Notes: a model not told the origin generated them from the sequence alone. Counted from the stretch's first letter, positions 35,224-43,604 are shown. The stretch is DNA of 64,000 bases from an uncultured Eubacteriales bacterium (GCA_934457415.1 CAKSHM010000002.1:124001-188000), one strand, 5' to 3'. Numbers and translations: made by a program.

Positions 35224-35987
35224 AGGCTGTTTATAAAAGAGAACTTAAAGCGTATTTTAATACGCCGCTCGGTTTTGTCGTTCTTGCGGCATATTATCTT
35301 ATACTCGGAATATTTTATTATGAATATCTTTATTTAAACGGCAGTCCGGAGATTTCCGTACTTATAATAGCAATGTATTCTATAGTTGAATTCACCGTGC
35401 CGATTATAACCATGCGCCTGCTTAGTGAGGAGCGCAGAAATAAAACGGATCAGGTACTGCTGACCGCACCTGTAAGCCTTACGGGAATTGTAATGGGTAA
35501 ATTTCTTGCCGCCTTTACCCTTTATGCCATAGCTTTTGCGCCGACGGTAATATTCGAAATAATTTCCGCAAGCTATGTTTCTGTCAATATTTTAAGTTAC
35601 CTTTATTCGCTTTTCGGAATTTTACTTATGGGCGCGGCGTTTATATCGGTAGGTATGTTTGTTTCGTCGCTTACAGAAAGTCCGGTTGTAAGTGCGTTTA
35701 TGATGTATGTTGTGGTATTTATAGTTTCGGTCAGCGGAAATCTTGCAAGCGCCGTTACGAAAAGAAGCACTTCTTCAACAAGCGGACTTGTCAATCTCGC
35801 AAATAAATTCCTGAATGTTTTAATAACCTGCGTTCAGAAATTTTTAAGCGCTATAAATATTGAAGAAAGAATAACAAGCTTTGCACAGCCTGTATTCTCG
35901 GTTCCTCATGTGATTTACTTTTTGAGCGCTTCGGCGGTATTCCTGTTTTTATCCGTCCGTTCCCTTGAAAAGCGCAGATGGGCTTAA
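35220..35987 (+). CDS. ABC-2 type permease (GldF-like)
   Basis: A 255-residue membrane protein with six helices. The N-terminus YKRELKAYFNTPLGFV and the block TMRLLSEERRNKTDQVLLTAP are typical of the Gld/Nos-type permeases. It overlaps the ATPase stop by 4 bases. Confidence 0.9.
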   Translation: MKAVYKRELKAYFNTPLGFVVLAAYYLILGIFYYEYLYLNGSPEISVLIIAMYSIVEFTVPIITMRLLSEERRNKTDQVLLTAPVSLTGIVMGKFLAAFTLYAIAFAPTVIFEIISASYVSVNILSYLYSLFGILLMGAAFISVGMFVSSLTESPVVSAFMMYVVVFIVSVSGNLASAVTKRSTSSTSGLVNLANKFLNVLITCVQKFLSAINIEERITSFAQPVFSVPHVIYFLSASAVFLFLSVRSLEKRRWA

Positions 35988-36004
35988 AAAGGAGGTTTTA
36001 TAAT

Positions 36005-37609
36005 ATGGAAAATAATAATTCAAATGAAATCGTAAAAGAAACCTTGCCCAAAAAGAAAAAAGAAAAAAAAGAAAAAAAATTGAAAAAGCTTAAAAACCAG
36101 TATGCACTTAAAAAAGGCGGTTTTTCGGCGGCAATTATAGTTGTTGTGCTGGCGGCTCTCATTCTTTTTAATTGGTTTGTTTCGGTTCTTTCCGACAGAG
36201 TAAGTCTTGAATTCAATATGTCGCCTAATGAATCAAATACCGTGAGCGAAGAAAATCTAAAGTATATCAGGAAAATAGACTCAAAGGTCAATATTCTTGT
36301 ATGCTCAGATGAGGATAATTATTCTTATTATATGTCAAATTATTGGTGTCAGAATAAGAATGTAACCGCCGATTCAAGCTATTTTTCGCAGACCCTTACT
36401 CTTATTAACGAATATAAAAAAGCAAATAAGAATATAAAAATTCAGTTTGCGGAGTTAAATTCATCGGATTTCAGTAAGCTTTCCAATGAATACGGTTTTA
36501 CTTCTCTTAACCCTGCTTACGGTGATATTATCGTTTATAACACCGAAAACTCAAAATACAAAAAGATTTCTTTTGATGATATCTATGAAACCTACGATTC
36601 GACCGGCTATGCTTCCTACGGCATGGGCGCTTCCTATCAGATATCCGGAAATAATATTGAAAAATCGCTTACAAGCGCCGTTTCCTATGTTCTTTCGTCC
36701 CAAACCAAAAAAATCGCAATATTGACGGGGCACAGCGAAAATGTAAGCACAGAGAATTATGAAAAACTTTTAAAGGATAATAACTTTGAAACACAGGTAA
36801 TTTCCGACAGTATCATAACCTCTGTCTCCTCGGACTTTGATGCGATAGCGATTATCGCTCCGTCAAAGGACTTTTTTGAGCAGGAGATAAATGCCGTTTC
36901 TTCATTTTTGGAGAATGACGGGAAGTTGAATAAAGGTCTGATTTATTTTGCCGATTCCTCCTGTCCGTACCTGCCGAATATTTCATCTTTCCTCTCGGAT
37001 TACGGTATAGTTATCGAAGAAGGCAAAACCTTTTCGGCTTATCCTTACGGAAATGACCCTGCTACGGGATACAGCTTAGACTCAAATGGCGCTATTTTAA
37101 GTAACGCTACCTGTCTTACGGGGAAAAATGTTCCGCTGCTTACCGATGAGCCGGCCGACAAGCTGGTAACCGTTACGGCTTTGCTCTCTGCTTATAACGG
37201 CGGATTTAAAGTTCCTTCCGACGCGGCTGACGATTACAGCGTCAAGAAAGAGGATTATGCCGCATTTGCAACAGCCGTTCAGGCAAAGAAGTCAGATTAT
37301 GACAGCGACGGCAAAGAGATTTCAAGCTATGTTACAGTGTTTTCAAGCTCCGAATTTATAAACTCGGAGTGGGTTAATTATCAGAACTGCGCAAATAAGG
37401 ATGTGGTTCTTGCAGTAACCGAAAGAAATTCCGATGTCGGAGCAACGGATATTAAATTTGTAACAAAAACCGTTGAAAATGAAAGCTATAAGGATAAAAT
37501 AACAAACGGCGGAAAATCCGCGGTTGTATTCTTCTTTATCGTCCTTATTCCTGTTCTGACAATCGTTTCGGGAATCGTAATTTATATCAGGAGAAGAAAT
37601 GCGCAATGA
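36005..37609 (+). CDS. GldG-like ABC auxiliary protein
   Basis: A 534-residue protein with a very Lys-rich cytosolic start, one helix (about residues 45-65), a long external part of the ABC_transp_aux type (KIAILTGHSE and YFADSSCPYLPNISSFLSDYGI) and a final helix (about 505-528). The ATG at 36005 follows AAGGAGG; longer in-frame starts have no such site. In Bacteroidetes GldG belongs to a gliding ABC complex, but homologues in Firmicutes are not tied to gliding, and the substrate is unknown. Confidence 0.85.
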   Translation: MENNNSNEIVKETLPKKKKEKKEKKLKKLKNQYALKKGGFSAAIIVVVLAALILFNWFVSVLSDRVSLEFNMSPNESNTVSEENLKYIRKIDSKVNILVCSDEDNYSYYMSNYWCQNKNVTADSSYFSQTLTLINEYKKANKNIKIQFAELNSSDFSKLSNEYGFTSLNPAYGDIIVYNTENSKYKKISFDDIYETYDSTGYASYGMGASYQISGNNIEKSLTSAVSYVLSSQTKKIAILTGHSENVSTENYEKLLKDNNFETQVISDSIITSVSSDFDAIAIIAPSKDFFEQEINAVSSFLENDGKLNKGLIYFADSSCPYLPNISSFLSDYGIVIEEGKTFSAYPYGNDPATGYSLDSNGAILSNATCLTGKNVPLLTDEPADKLVTVTALLSAYNGGFKVPSDAADDYSVKKEDYAAFATAVQAKKSDYDSDGKEISSYVTVFSSSEFINSEWVNYQNCANKDVVLAVTERNSDVGATDIKFVTKTVENESYKDKITNGGKSAVVFFFIVLIPVLTIVSGIVIYIRRRNAQ

Positions 37610-39147
37610 GCGATTTTTTTGATGAAGAAAAGAAAACGGAGGAAGAAAACTCAAGTATTTTTTCCGACCCTGCAAAAAAGTCTGAAAAAGCCAATAAATT
37701 CAGTGCAAAGAGCAAAAGACTTATATCACTTTGCCTCGGTATTCTCGCAGTGGGACTGATCGTTGCCGCCGCGGTTACCGTTAAATTAAAAATAAAGCCG
37801 AAGGATACCGATAATTCCGCTTCCGATTCAAAGCAAATTGAGGTTATCGCACATTCCCAGTCGGATATTACAACAGTTGAGGTAAAAAATAAAAACGGAA
37901 CCTTTTCCTTTTATAAAAAAACCGAGCCTTCGTCCGACAGCTCTTCTTCGGATACCGTCAGATGGTGCGTTTCCGGTGTCGGCGAGAGCCTTACAGACTC
38001 TTCGGCAGCAGGAAACATAGTAAGCAGTGCCGCAACTGTTTCGGCAGAAAAGGAAATTGAAAAAATGTCGGCTTCGCAGTGCGGTCTTGAAACGCCCCTT
38101 TTTACGGTCAATGTTACCCTTGACGACGGCAGCACCTATTCTCTTTTTGTCGGGAATACGGCACACAGCAATGACGGATACTATTTTTCATCCTCCGAAA
38201 CGGGCGATAAGATTTATCTTGTAAAGGACAGCGCGGTTAACGCATTTGATTTTGAGCTGCTTGACCTTGCCGATTCCTCAAGCTTTGAGGCGGCGGCATT
38301 CAGCGCGGATATTTCTTCATATAAGTCCTCTTCGGGCACGCTTTCTTCGTTTGATGAGCTGTCGGTTTCGGGCAAAAGCTTTGAAAAGCCTCTTGTTATC
38401 AGACCTAATACCGATGAAAGTTCTTCTACGGTGGCGTCTTTTATAACTGTTTCTCCGATTTCGGGCTTTGCCGATAATACGGATAAGCTTTTACAGCTTT
38501 TCAGCTCCTCTACCACGGTTGCCGGCGCATATTCACTTGACATTAACCCCGAAACACTTAAAAAATTCGGTCTTGATAGTCCCGATTATGTTGTTTCGGT
38601 TTCTGTCGCAGGAGAAAAGAAGACCTTTAAGATTTCAAAGGTTGACGATGAGTATTGCGCTGTGATCAATGATGAGAGTAAAATCGTTAAAAAGGTAAGC
38701 AATCAATATCTTTCGGTCGTAGGCACAAAGGCGGAGGATTATTATTTAAAAATGATTGCTCCCTATATGCTTTCGTCGCTTTCGGAATTTGATGTTTCAC
38801 TTGACGGACAGGATTATATTTTTTCAGTTTCTTCTTCCGAAGATGAAGACGGTAAAACAACCTTTGAAATTAAATTGAACGGAGAAAAAATAAATGAATC
38901 CGGTTTTCAGGATTTTTATGCCGTTTTCGTGGGATTGAGCGTTACAGATTATGAGACTGCAAATACAGAAAAACCCGCCTGTACTGTTAAACTCAAATTT
39001 TCGGGCAACAAAAGCGATATCGAAATCTCTTTTTGTCAGGTATCCGCTACAAGATATAAAGCGCTTGTAAACGGACAGGATAAAGGAAACATTACCCTTT
39101 CGGATTATAATAAATTTACTAAGGCTTTAAAAAAGATAATAAAATAA
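37606..39147 (+). CDS. DUF4340 domain protein
   Basis: A 513-residue protein with a single N-terminal helix (about 42-62) and a large Ser-rich external region built of beta-rich DUF4340 repeats (for example MSASQCGLETPLFTVNVTLDDGSTY as LETP...TVTLDDG, and later FGLDSPDYVVSVSVAG). It overlaps the GldG-like gene by 4 bases and ends the operon. DUF4340 proteins habitually accompany GldG-like proteins; role unknown. Confidence 0.85.
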   Translation: MSDFFDEEKKTEEENSSIFSDPAKKSEKANKFSAKSKRLISLCLGILAVGLIVAAAVTVKLKIKPKDTDNSASDSKQIEVIAHSQSDITTVEVKNKNGTFSFYKKTEPSSDSSSSDTVRWCVSGVGESLTDSSAAGNIVSSAATVSAEKEIEKMSASQCGLETPLFTVNVTLDDGSTYSLFVGNTAHSNDGYYFSSSETGDKIYLVKDSAVNAFDFELLDLADSSSFEAAAFSADISSYKSSSGTLSSFDELSVSGKSFEKPLVIRPNTDESSSTVASFITVSPISGFADNTDKLLQLFSSSTTVAGAYSLDINPETLKKFGLDSPDYVVSVSVAGEKKTFKISKVDDEYCAVINDESKIVKKVSNQYLSVVGTKAEDYYLKMIAPYMLSSLSEFDVSLDGQDYIFSVSSSEDEDGKTTFEIKLNGEKINESGFQDFYAVFVGLSVTDYETANTEKPACTVKLKFSGNKSDIEISFCQVSATRYKALVNGQDKGNITLSDYNKFTKALKKIIK

Positions 39148-39150
39148 ATA

Positions 39151-39188
39151 AACAGCAGCTTCTTTTACATTAAAGAGGCTGCTGTTTT
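39151..39188 (+). terminator. Terminator of the Gld-like ABC operon
   Basis: AACAGCAGC followed by TTCTTT pairs with AAAGAGGCTGCTGTT around a short loop, ending in TTTTAT. Confidence 0.88.
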
Positions 39189-39191
39189 ATT

Positions 39192-39526
39192 CTAGATACT
39201 AGATCTTAGATTTTAGATACTAGACCAAGGTGTGACTTACGGCACTTGAATAAACCTAAACCCTAACGTCAAGGGCTACGCCTTGACACTTTTTCCTCCG
39301 GAAGACGGGAACCCTTTTGTCCGCTAATGCGGACATTTCCCCTAACAGGGGAATTTCCTTTCGTCTAAAGGGGAAGCTTTGGACTCAGCAAAAACTTAAA
39401 GCAAGGCTCCCTTCTTATGCGTTAGCATATAGAGGGGAGCTGGCGCAATTTATTGCGACTGAGGGGTATTCTTTTAGATTTTAGACATTAGATTTTAGAC
39501 ATTAGACCAAGGTGTGCCTTACGGCA
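39192..39526. repeat. Structured intergenic repeat element flanked by 38-bp direct repeats
   Basis: This gene-free stretch starts and ends with two 38-base near-identical copies (39207-39244 and 39489-39526; common core TAGACCAAGGTGTG). Each copy is preceded by degenerate TAGATNNTAGA units. Between them lie several perfect hairpins: GTCAAGG/CCTTGAC (39268/39281), GTCCGC/GCGGAC (39319/39329), TTCCCCT/AGGGGAA (39337/39347), TATGC/GCATA (39416/39425) inside GCTCCC/GGGAGC (39406/39435), and CGCAAT/ATTGCG (39444/39452). It has no coding potential. It resembles palindromic REP-like repeats of gut Clostridia, from memory rather than a search. Confidence 0.72.
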
Positions 39527-39564
39527 TAAATTATTCATAGATGTATTTAAATATACCTTTTTTA

Positions 39565-39705
39565 TCATTTTTTATTGATATGTTTTTTAAGAATTATATT
39601 TATATATTGGGAAAGAGATCGGTCATCATTTTCAGCTTGTTTACGAAGAATATTCAAAAGATCACTGTCTAAAGTAATGCTTATTTTCTCTTTTAACGGA
39701 CGCAT
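39565..39705 (-). CDS. Ribbon-helix-helix DNA-binding protein
   Basis: A 46-residue protein: a beta strand (KISITLDSDLL), then two helices (NILRKQAENDDRS and LSQYINIILKKHINKK), the Arc/CopG-type fold that binds DNA as a dimer through paired strands. I choose the ATG at 39705 with GGTTGGTGATAAT before it; ATGs at 39720 and 39762 would add 5 or 19 residues. Toxin-antitoxin antitoxins look alike, but no toxin gene is adjacent. It is divergent from the lipoprotein operon, whose promoter carries a triple repeat fit for such a regulator. Confidence 0.75.
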   Translation of the reverse strand: MRPLKEKISITLDSDLLNILRKQAENDDRSLSQYINIILKKHINKK

Positions 39706-39771
39706 ATTATCACCAACCATTTGTATCTTTTCTTTAATTAAAATTATTATACATAAAAACAAAAATATATC

Positions 39772-39808
39772 TTGACAAGTAGCATAAAGTAGGATAAAAT
39801 AGGATGAA
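39772..39808 (+). promoter_or_regulatory. Lipoprotein/TM2 promoter with three tandem 10-bp operator-like repeats
   Basis: TTGACA (39772-39777) and TAAAAT (39795-39800) with a 17-bp spacer. Overlying it are three direct decamers: GTAGCATAAA (39779-39788), GTAGGATAAA (39789-39798), ATAGGATGAA (39799-39808). They cover the spacer, the -10 and the transcription start at exactly one helical turn per unit. A CTTGACAAG palindrome covers the -35. Confidence 0.7.
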
Positions 39809-39840
39809 CGCTATTTTTGTTTATTTTAAGGAGGATGTGT

Positions 39841-40344
39841 ATGAAAAAATCAAAAATTCTTTTAGTGGCAGGTTTAATGTTGTGTTTAATTGTTATGCTT
39901 TCGGGATGTGCTCTGAATGAAAGCTATAATGGCTCCTCTGATGTAAAATCTTCTGAAAAACAATCAAATGATTTATCTATCGGAGATACATTATCTGCAA
40001 AAGGATTAAAAATAACCTTACAAAAGGTTGAAGATTGGAATTCTGATAATATGTTTATAAATCCGAAAGAGGGATATAAATTTATCAGAGCTTATTTTGT
40101 TCTTGAAAACACTAATAGTTCCAGCAGGTATCTGGGTTCTTATGATTTTACATGTTATGCAGATAATGCAAAGGTCGATATGTCTTTATACGGCGATGAA
40201 ACACTTGATCTCGGAGCAGAAGTTTCCGGCGGAAGAACTTTACAAGGTTATATTTACTATGAAGTACCTGTTAATGCCGAGAGCATAGAAATAGAATATG
40301 ATGCCGACTGGTGGGGCAATAAAGCAATTTTTAAAGTGAGGTAA
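39841..40344 (+). CDS. Lipoprotein with DUF4352-like domain
   Basis: A 167-residue exported lipoprotein. The signal is KKSKILLVAGLMLCLIVMLSGC with the lipobox LSGC (Cys 22). After a Ser-rich linker comes a beta-sandwich of the DUF4352 (telokin-like) type: LSIGDTLSAKGLKITLQKVEDW, then YKFIRAYFVLEN and a C-terminal YDADWWGNKAIFKV. AAGGAGG lies 8 bases before the ATG. Function unknown; co-transcribed with the TM2 protein. Confidence 0.85.
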   Translation: MKKSKILLVAGLMLCLIVMLSGCALNESYNGSSDVKSSEKQSNDLSIGDTLSAKGLKITLQKVEDWNSDNMFINPKEGYKFIRAYFVLENTNSSSRYLGSYDFTCYADNAKVDMSLYGDETLDLGAEVSGGRTLQGYIYYEVPVNAESIEIEYDADWWGNKAIFKVR

Positions 40345-40352
40345 ATAAGATT

Positions 40353-40814
40353 ATGAATGCAAAAATAATAGATATTAAGCAGGATGTAATATCTTTGGGA
40401 CTGGAAAACGGTGAAATAAAGGAAGTTAGAAGTTGTGATATTAATTTTGTTCCTCATTTGGGAGATAAAGTTGAAATTTTCGAAACCGATTCTAAAGTAA
40501 TTGTTTCTAAAATTGAAGAAGAAAAGTCTGCGTTACCAAACGGCGGAATAAATATTAACCTTTCAAACAGTCAGAATGTTTCTGCACCTCAAGCACTTGT
40601 TGCTTCAGGCAAGGTAGTCAATAAAGTGGCATACTGTATTCTTGCTTTTTTCTTGGGCGGGTTTGGAATTCATAAATTTTACGCCGGAAAAACAGGAGCC
40701 GGAGTAACTATGCTCCTTTTTTGCTGGACTTTTATCCCTGCTATAATCGCGCTTATTGATTTTATAGTGGGGCTTACAAAAAAATCAGATGCGAATGGCA
40801 ATATCATAATTTAG
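40353..40814 (+). CDS. TM2-domain protein
   Basis: A 153-residue protein. Residues 1-60 form a small soluble beta-rich domain (KIIDIKQDVISLGLENGEIKE ... VPHLGDKVEIFE pattern), followed by a TM2 domain (YCILAFFLGGFGIHKFYAGKTGAG then a second helix, then DFIVGLTKK) with two membrane helices. The soluble domain on the cytosolic side may sense or bind a partner; nothing more can be said. It begins 8 bases after the lipoprotein stop. Confidence 0.85.
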   Translation: MNAKIIDIKQDVISLGLENGEIKEVRSCDINFVPHLGDKVEIFETDSKVIVSKIEEEKSALPNGGININLSNSQNVSAPQALVASGKVVNKVAYCILAFFLGGFGIHKFYAGKTGAGVTMLLFCWTFIPAIIALIDFIVGLTKKSDANGNIII

Positions 40815-40845
40815 AGTTGTATTTATTTTAAATATACTTTATAAT

Positions 40846-40882
40846 AATCGGGTAGGAGATTATCCTGCCCGATTTGATTTTT
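40846..40882 (+). terminator. Terminator of the lipoprotein/TM2 operon
   Basis: AATCGGGTAGGA (40846-40857) pairs with TCCTGCCCGATT (40863-40874) with one wobble, followed by TGATTTTT. Confidence 0.87.
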
Positions 40883-40895
40883 GGGGGAGATAAGG

Positions 40896-41528
40896 GTGCC
40901 TTTTTCGGTTATCACAGTATTTGAAATTATCGGAACGGTGGCGTTTGCGGCGTCGGGTGCAATCGTGGCTTTAAAAAAAGAAATGGATATATTCGGGGTT
41001 GCGATTTTGGGGCTGTTTACCGCCGTCGGCGGAGGGGTTATAAGAGATATGATTTTAGGCAATACTCCGCCCGCTGTATTTAAAGACCCTGTTTATGCCT
41101 TAGTTGCGATAATTACCTCGATAATTATTTTTCTGCCGAGTGTCAGAGGGCTTCTTAAAAAAAGCCCGAAGGTATATGATATCGTTATGCTGATTATGGA
41201 CTCGGTGGGGCTTGGAATTTTCACCGTTGCAGGAATTCAGACCGCTAAATCGGTAAATCCCGATTCGGGATATTTTCTGCTTGTTTTCGTAGGAATAGTA
41301 ACGGGCGTCGGCGGGGGACTTTTGAGAGATATCTGCGCAGGGGTAACGCCTTACATATTCGTCAAGCACTTTTATGCCTGCGCTTCGCTTTTTGGCTCCC
41401 TGCTATGCGCACTACTTTGGAATTATACATCAGAAAACATTGCAATGATTTCGGGGTCGGCGGCAGTTTTGGTGCTTAGAATTTTAGCTGCAAAATTCAG
41501 GTGGAGCCTTCCTAAAGCAAGACTTTAA
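40896..41528 (+). CDS. TRIC / UPF0126 family membrane protein
   Basis: A 210-residue protein with seven helices made of two homologous halves, each with the signature GGGxxRD: TAVGGGVIRDMILGNTPP and TGVGGGLLRDICAGVTP. Homologues are trimeric cation channels (TRIC) or glycine transporters of the YicG/YadS type. I take GTG 40896 with GGGGGAG 7 bases upstream; a TTG at 40881 would add five residues and lies on the terminator tail. Confidence 0.9.
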   Translation: MPFSVITVFEIIGTVAFAASGAIVALKKEMDIFGVAILGLFTAVGGGVIRDMILGNTPPAVFKDPVYALVAIITSIIIFLPSVRGLLKKSPKVYDIVMLIMDSVGLGIFTVAGIQTAKSVNPDSGYFLLVFVGIVTGVGGGLLRDICAGVTPYIFVKHFYACASLFGSLLCALLWNYTSENIAMISGSAAVLVLRILAAKFRWSLPKARL

Positions 41529-41557
41529 AATTAGGTCTTTAAAATTAAGTAAATATA

Positions 41558-41566
41558 TGGTATAAT
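41558..41566 (+). promoter_or_regulatory. Extended -10 promoter of brnQ
   Basis: TATAAT (41561-41566) preceded by TGG; the -35 region TTTAAA at 41538-41543 is poor, as is usual with an extended -10. Confidence 0.65.
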
Positions 41567-41602
41567 AAATTTAATACACAAATAAAATTAAGGGGTTAAA
41601 TT

Positions 41603-42955
41603 ATGGAAAATAAACTTACCGGTAAGCAATATGTGCTTATCTCGTCAATGCTTTTCGGACTTTTCTTCGGAGCCGGAAACCTCATTTTCCCGATTATTCT
41701 CGGTGCCAAAGCAGGAAATAATATTATTCCCGCGCTTATAGGTATGCTTATAACCGCGGTCGGCGTTCCGCTGCTCGGAATTGTGGCAATGGGTATTTCA
41801 AGAAGCGAGGGGCTTCTGCACATGTCCGGCAGAGTTTCAAAGCCCTACAGCTATTTTTTCACCTGCGCGCTTTATCTTACAATCGGACCGCTTTTTGCTA
41901 TCCCCAGATGTGCGGCAACTTCGTTTACAGTCGGAATAAACCCGATAGTCGGCGAATCGAATACCGCATTATGGAGACTTGTTTTCAGCGCGGTATTTTT
42001 CGCGGCTGTTCTGTTTTTCTCGCTAAGACCCTCAAACATAATGGAATCTGTCGGAAAATGGCTTAATCCTATTTTCCTTGTATTCTTAGGCGTTTTAATT
42101 GTTGCGGCTCTTATTTCTCCTGTTCAGAGCGCATTTTCGGTTGATCCGTCGGGCAATTATACAACCGCCTCTTTTGCGACCGGATTTTTGCAGGGCTATG
42201 ACACGCTTGACGCTTTAGCTTCCCTTGCATTCGGTATTATCGTTATAAATGTAATAAGAGAACACGGAGTAAAGAAGCCTGAAAGCATTGCTAAATGCAC
42301 CGTTAAATCCGGAATTTTCAGTATGACGTTTATGGCGGTTATTTATGCGCTTATTGCGTTTGTCGGCGCGCAGAGCTTTGGGCTTTACGGCGAAAGGGTC
42401 TTAAACGATCCGAATTTCACCGGAGGAGACGCATTCGCGCTTATCGCAAAGCATTATTTCGGAAATGCGGGAATAATTATTCTTGCGATAACCGTTACAT
42501 TCTGCTGTCTTAAGACGGCCATAGGTCTTGTAACCTCATGCTCGGAAACATTTTCGACTATATTCCCGAAAACCTTCAGTTATAAGGTATATGCGATTGT
42601 CTTTACCGCTTTTTCATTTGTAGTTTCAAATATCGGACTTTCAAAGATAATCACATTCTCAGCCCCAGTGCTTTATTTCCTGTATCCTTTGGCTATCGCG
42701 CTTATTCTTTTAAGTCTTTTCGGAAAGCTGTTCGGTTATTCGAAATGTGTTTTTGTAAGTACAATCGCATTTACAATGATAGCGGCTGTTCTCGATCTTA
42801 TAAGAGTCAGCGGAATTTCGGCGCTTAAAGGATTTATCGAAACCGTTTCAAAATATCTTCCGCTTTATTCCGCCGGTATGGGCTGGATTATCCCGACGGG
42901 AGCAGGATTTTTAATAGGTCTTATAATCAAAGTTCTTTCAAAAAAGAAACAATAA
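41603..42955 (+). CDS. brnQ: Branched-chain amino acid transporter (LIVCS family)
   Basis: A 450-residue symporter with 12 helices that imports leucine, isoleucine and valine with sodium or protons. LFGLFFGAGNLIFPIILG at the N-terminus and AIPRCAATSFTVGINP are diagnostic. Single gene with its own promoter and terminator. Confidence 0.95.
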   Translation: MENKLTGKQYVLISSMLFGLFFGAGNLIFPIILGAKAGNNIIPALIGMLITAVGVPLLGIVAMGISRSEGLLHMSGRVSKPYSYFFTCALYLTIGPLFAIPRCAATSFTVGINPIVGESNTALWRLVFSAVFFAAVLFFSLRPSNIMESVGKWLNPIFLVFLGVLIVAALISPVQSAFSVDPSGNYTTASFATGFLQGYDTLDALASLAFGIIVINVIREHGVKKPESIAKCTVKSGIFSMTFMAVIYALIAFVGAQSFGLYGERVLNDPNFTGGDAFALIAKHYFGNAGIIILAITVTFCCLKTAIGLVTSCSETFSTIFPKTFSYKVYAIVFTAFSFVVSNIGLSKIITFSAPVLYFLYPLAIALILLSLFGKLFGYSKCVFVSTIAFTMIAAVLDLIRVSGISALKGFIETVSKYLPLYSAGMGWIIPTGAGFLIGLIIKVLSKKKQ

Positions 42956-42962
42956 AAATTTT

Positions 42963-42998
42963 TTGCAGACTGTTTTTTTACAGTCTGCAATTTTTTTT
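42963..42998 (+). terminator. Terminator of brnQ
   Basis: TTGCAGACTGT (42963-42973) pairs perfectly with ACAGTCTGCAA (42980-42990), followed by eight T. Confidence 0.95.
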
Positions 42999-43008
42999 AA
43001 AAAAACTG

Positions 43009-43037
43009 TTGACAAAACAAAAATGCGGTAGTATTAT
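43009..43037 (+). promoter_or_regulatory. Promoter of the feo operon
   Basis: TTGACA (43009-43014), a 17-bp spacer and TATTAT (43032-43037). Predicted start near 43044, at the base of the first repeat hairpin. Confidence 0.85.
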
Positions 43038-43043
43038 ATATAC

Positions 43044-43095
43044 GGTTAGCGAGAGCTAACTTATTTACAGACGTTCGGTTAGCTTCGGCTAATTG
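43044..43095 (+). promoter_or_regulatory. Twin inverted repeats in the feoA leader
   Basis: GTTAGC-GAGA-GCTAAC (43045-43060) and GTTAGC-TTCG-GCTAAT (43078-43093) share the same stem sequence. As DNA they resemble operators for a DtxR/IdeR-type iron repressor at the transcription start. As RNA they would be stable hairpins capped by GNRA and UUCG tetraloops. The sequence does not decide between these. Confidence 0.65.
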
Positions 43096-43114
43096 AAAAA
43101 CGGAGGGATTTTTA

Positions 43115-43327
43115 ATGATACCCTTGACACTTGCGGAAATCGGGGAAGACAACATAATCAAGAAGATCGGAGGAAGTCCGGAGGTTAAAAAACACCTTGA
43201 AAATCTCGGATTTGTTGTCGGCGGAAATGTTAAAATCGTCAATGCCTTGGGCGGCAATGTTATCGTGAATGTTAAAGAAGCACGGGTTGCCATAAGCGAG
43301 GAAATGGCGAGAAGAATAATGGTATAG
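43115..43327 (+). CDS. feoA: FeoA domain protein (first copy)
   Basis: A 70-residue SH3-like protein (PLTLAEIGEDNIIKKIGGSPEVKKHLENLGFVVGGNVKIV) of the ferrous-iron uptake system. FeoA is thought to bind the FeoB G domain. It has a GGAGGG site and is first in feoA-feoA-feoB. Confidence 0.93.
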   Translation: MIPLTLAEIGEDNIIKKIGGSPEVKKHLENLGFVVGGNVKIVNALGGNVIVNVKEARVAISEEMARRIMV

Positions 43328-43349
43328 TATTTAAGGAGGAATTAAGGCG

Positions 43350-43571
43350 ATGAAAACTTTAAAGGAAGCTAAGGTCGGAGAAACCCTGACAGTTAAAAAG
43401 CTTCATGGCGAGGGTGCTGTAAAGCGCCGTATCATGGATATGGGTCTTACAAAGGGCGTAGAGGTTTATGTAAGAAAAGTTGCGCCACTCGGCGATCCTA
43501 TCGAGCTTACGGTCCGCGGATATGAGCTTTCGCTCAGAAAAGCGGATGCCGCTATGATTGAAGTCGAATAA
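43350..43571 (+). CDS. feoA: FeoA domain protein (second copy)
   Basis: A 73-residue SH3-like protein (KTLKEAKVGETLTVKKLHGEGAVKRRIMDMGLTKGVEV, ending GYELSLRKADAAMIEV). It is closer to classical FeoA than the first copy; the two copies differ clearly, so this is an old pair rather than a recent duplication. Confidence 0.95.
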   Translation: MKTLKEAKVGETLTVKKLHGEGAVKRRIMDMGLTKGVEVYVRKVAPLGDPIELTVRGYELSLRKADAAMIEVE

Positions 43572-43604
43572 AAAGAAACTTTTTTGAAAGAGAGGAAATG
43601 AATT

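Noticed and set aside
39192..39526. CRISPR array
   Set aside because: The TAGA-type repeats are short, degenerate and lack unique spacers of regular length; no cas genes are in the window.
39565..39705. Toxin-antitoxin pair
   Set aside because: The ribbon-helix-helix protein resembles antitoxins, but neither neighbour has a toxin-like size or fold; the adjacent genes are a lipoprotein and a DUF4340 protein.
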